The position numbers and the translations under genes are program-made. Of a stretch of 64,000 bases of DNA, positions 63,058 through 64,000 are shown one piece after another; within the stretch, counting starts at the first letter, position 1, and each line of letters begins with the position of its first letter. Below the pieces are notes generated by a model. That model was not told where the DNA came from. It did not search any database and worked only from the letters and a program-made list of their open reading frames with translations. This DNA comes from Phallus indusiatus (Eukaryota > Basidiomycota > Agaricomycetes > Phallales > Phallaceae): the NCBI GenBank assembly GCA_027605045.1, contig JAQFWX010000023.1:620001-684000 (forward strand). Reading direction: 5' to 3'.

Positions 63058-64000
63058 ATGTCGGACAAACAGGTTGTTACGACATCTGCTCAACAGTCCA
63101 ACTTCGCTGGTACGAGTCTATATCTCTATCTACATGTTCTTCTTAATTAAATAATAACACTTCTCCTTTTGGTACAGTGGACTTTCTTGCCGGCGGTGTT
63201 GCCGCGTATGTAAAATCAATGTCTTTCAAAGAATTTCATTTCCAAACTACCTTTTAGAGCAATCTCCAAGACTGGTGCTGCCCCAATTGAGAGAGTAAAA
63301 CTCCTCATTCAGAACCAAGGAGCTATGTTAGCTTCCGGCCGTTTGCCCACCCCATATCGCGGCATAACGGACGCATTCGTCCGTACATACCAAAGCGAAG
63401 GAATGCTAAGCTGTACATAAAATACTTTCCCCCTCCTCCCATCTTCACACTCCTCACGCTCTAAACCATCTACAGTCTGGCGTGGAAATGGCACTAATAT
63501 CATTAGATATTTTCCTACGCAAGCTATAAACTTTTCGGCCAAGGATACTTACAAACGAATGTTCGGATTCAAAAAATCTGAAGGTTTTGGTCTTTGGGTC
63601 GCCGGTACGTACTCTCTCCTTATAACTTATATGCGCATGTTTTTATTCACCCCAACGTTTAGGCAATGTCGCCAGTGGTGCTGCTGCAGGAGCAACATCT
63701 TCTATATTCGTCTACTCTCTCGATTTGTGAGTTCTCGTTTTTTTTCTAATCTGGTTAATTCTTCCTGAACCGATGGCACCGACATATTATTAGCGCAAGA
63801 ACGCGATTGGCAGCCGATGGAAAGAAAGGTGGACAACGCCAATATGCAGGATTAATTGATGTCTACAAGCAGACCCTGAAAAGCGATGGTGTTGCTGGGT
63901 TATATCGTGGTTTCGTGCCCAATCTACTCGGAATTGTCGTTTATCGCGGTCTCTAGTAAGTCAGATCAAAATTAGGATTGCTGAATTGAACTGATAAATG
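63058..64000 (+). CDS. AAC1: Mitochondrial ADP/ATP carrier (5' part, runs off right edge)
   Basis: Exons visible: 63058-63109, 63178-63205, 63258-63412, 63476-63604, 63663-63726, 63794-63955, then an intron to the window end. The product starts [16 protein letters not shown] and enters the first repeat ([29 protein letters not shown]), the first carrier motif [17 protein letters not shown], then the second repeat ([12 protein letters not shown] and [13 protein letters not shown]). This matches the carrier's two first modules. The nucleotide-binding RRRMMM signature would lie beyond the edge. It exchanges ADP and ATP across the inner mitochondrial membrane. Confidence 0.95.

Overview
The window looks like nuclear DNA from a filamentous basidiomycete, most likely an Agaricomycete. 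Introns are dense and short (about 47-80 nt, GT..AG), and many protein families are typical of mushroom-forming fungi: an F-box protein of the agaricomycete type, aryl-alcohol dehydrogenases, GH35 beta-galactosidase and lineage-specific kinase-like proteins. I joined the exons by hand from reading phase and splice sites. Where exon lengths are given, the total is a multiple of three.

Region 1 (1-8.4 kb) is a lineage-specific cluster. A kinase-like gene occurs three times on the minus strand (1-948, 2850-3861, 7396-8402). It is interleaved with two plus-strand copies of a gene with a PD-(D/E)XK nuclease-like core (broken at 1289-2370, intact at 5582-6813). The broken nuclease copy is split by a 667-bp element with terminal inverted repeats and a 9-bp target duplication. 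The third kinase copy has an in-frame stop. A 248-bp foldback repeat lies at 4550-4797.

Region 2 (9.8-28 kb) holds a nine-exon F-box gene (-), a 6.4-kb gene-poor stretch, an eight-exon zinc-finger-like protein gene (+), and a tandem duplication of an aryl-alcohol dehydrogenase gene. The second dehydrogenase copy carries a one-base frameshift. A degraded C-terminal fragment of another gene was duplicated with each copy.

Region 3 (28-64 kb) is a compact housekeeping block. In order: Alr4036-type flavin/pyridoxamine oxidase (+), APC2 (-), SAM methyltransferase (-), enolase (-), IST1 (+), MFS transporter (+), F-box-like hypothetical (-), Rtt109 histone acetyltransferase (-), PC4/Sub1 coactivator (+), Prp6 splicing factor (-), GH35 beta-galactosidase (+), a small basic hypothetical (+), a Nop15/NIFK-like RRM protein (-) and the start of the mitochondrial ADP/ATP carrier (+, running off the right edge). 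Several pairs are tightly convergent or divergent; Rtt109 and PC4 start codons are only about 110 bp apart.

Features that recur across genes are very small internal exons (6, 9, 11 and 13 nt) and frequent use of AAG 3' splice sites. The most likely undescribed system is the repeated kinase-like/nuclease-like module in the first 8.4 kb.
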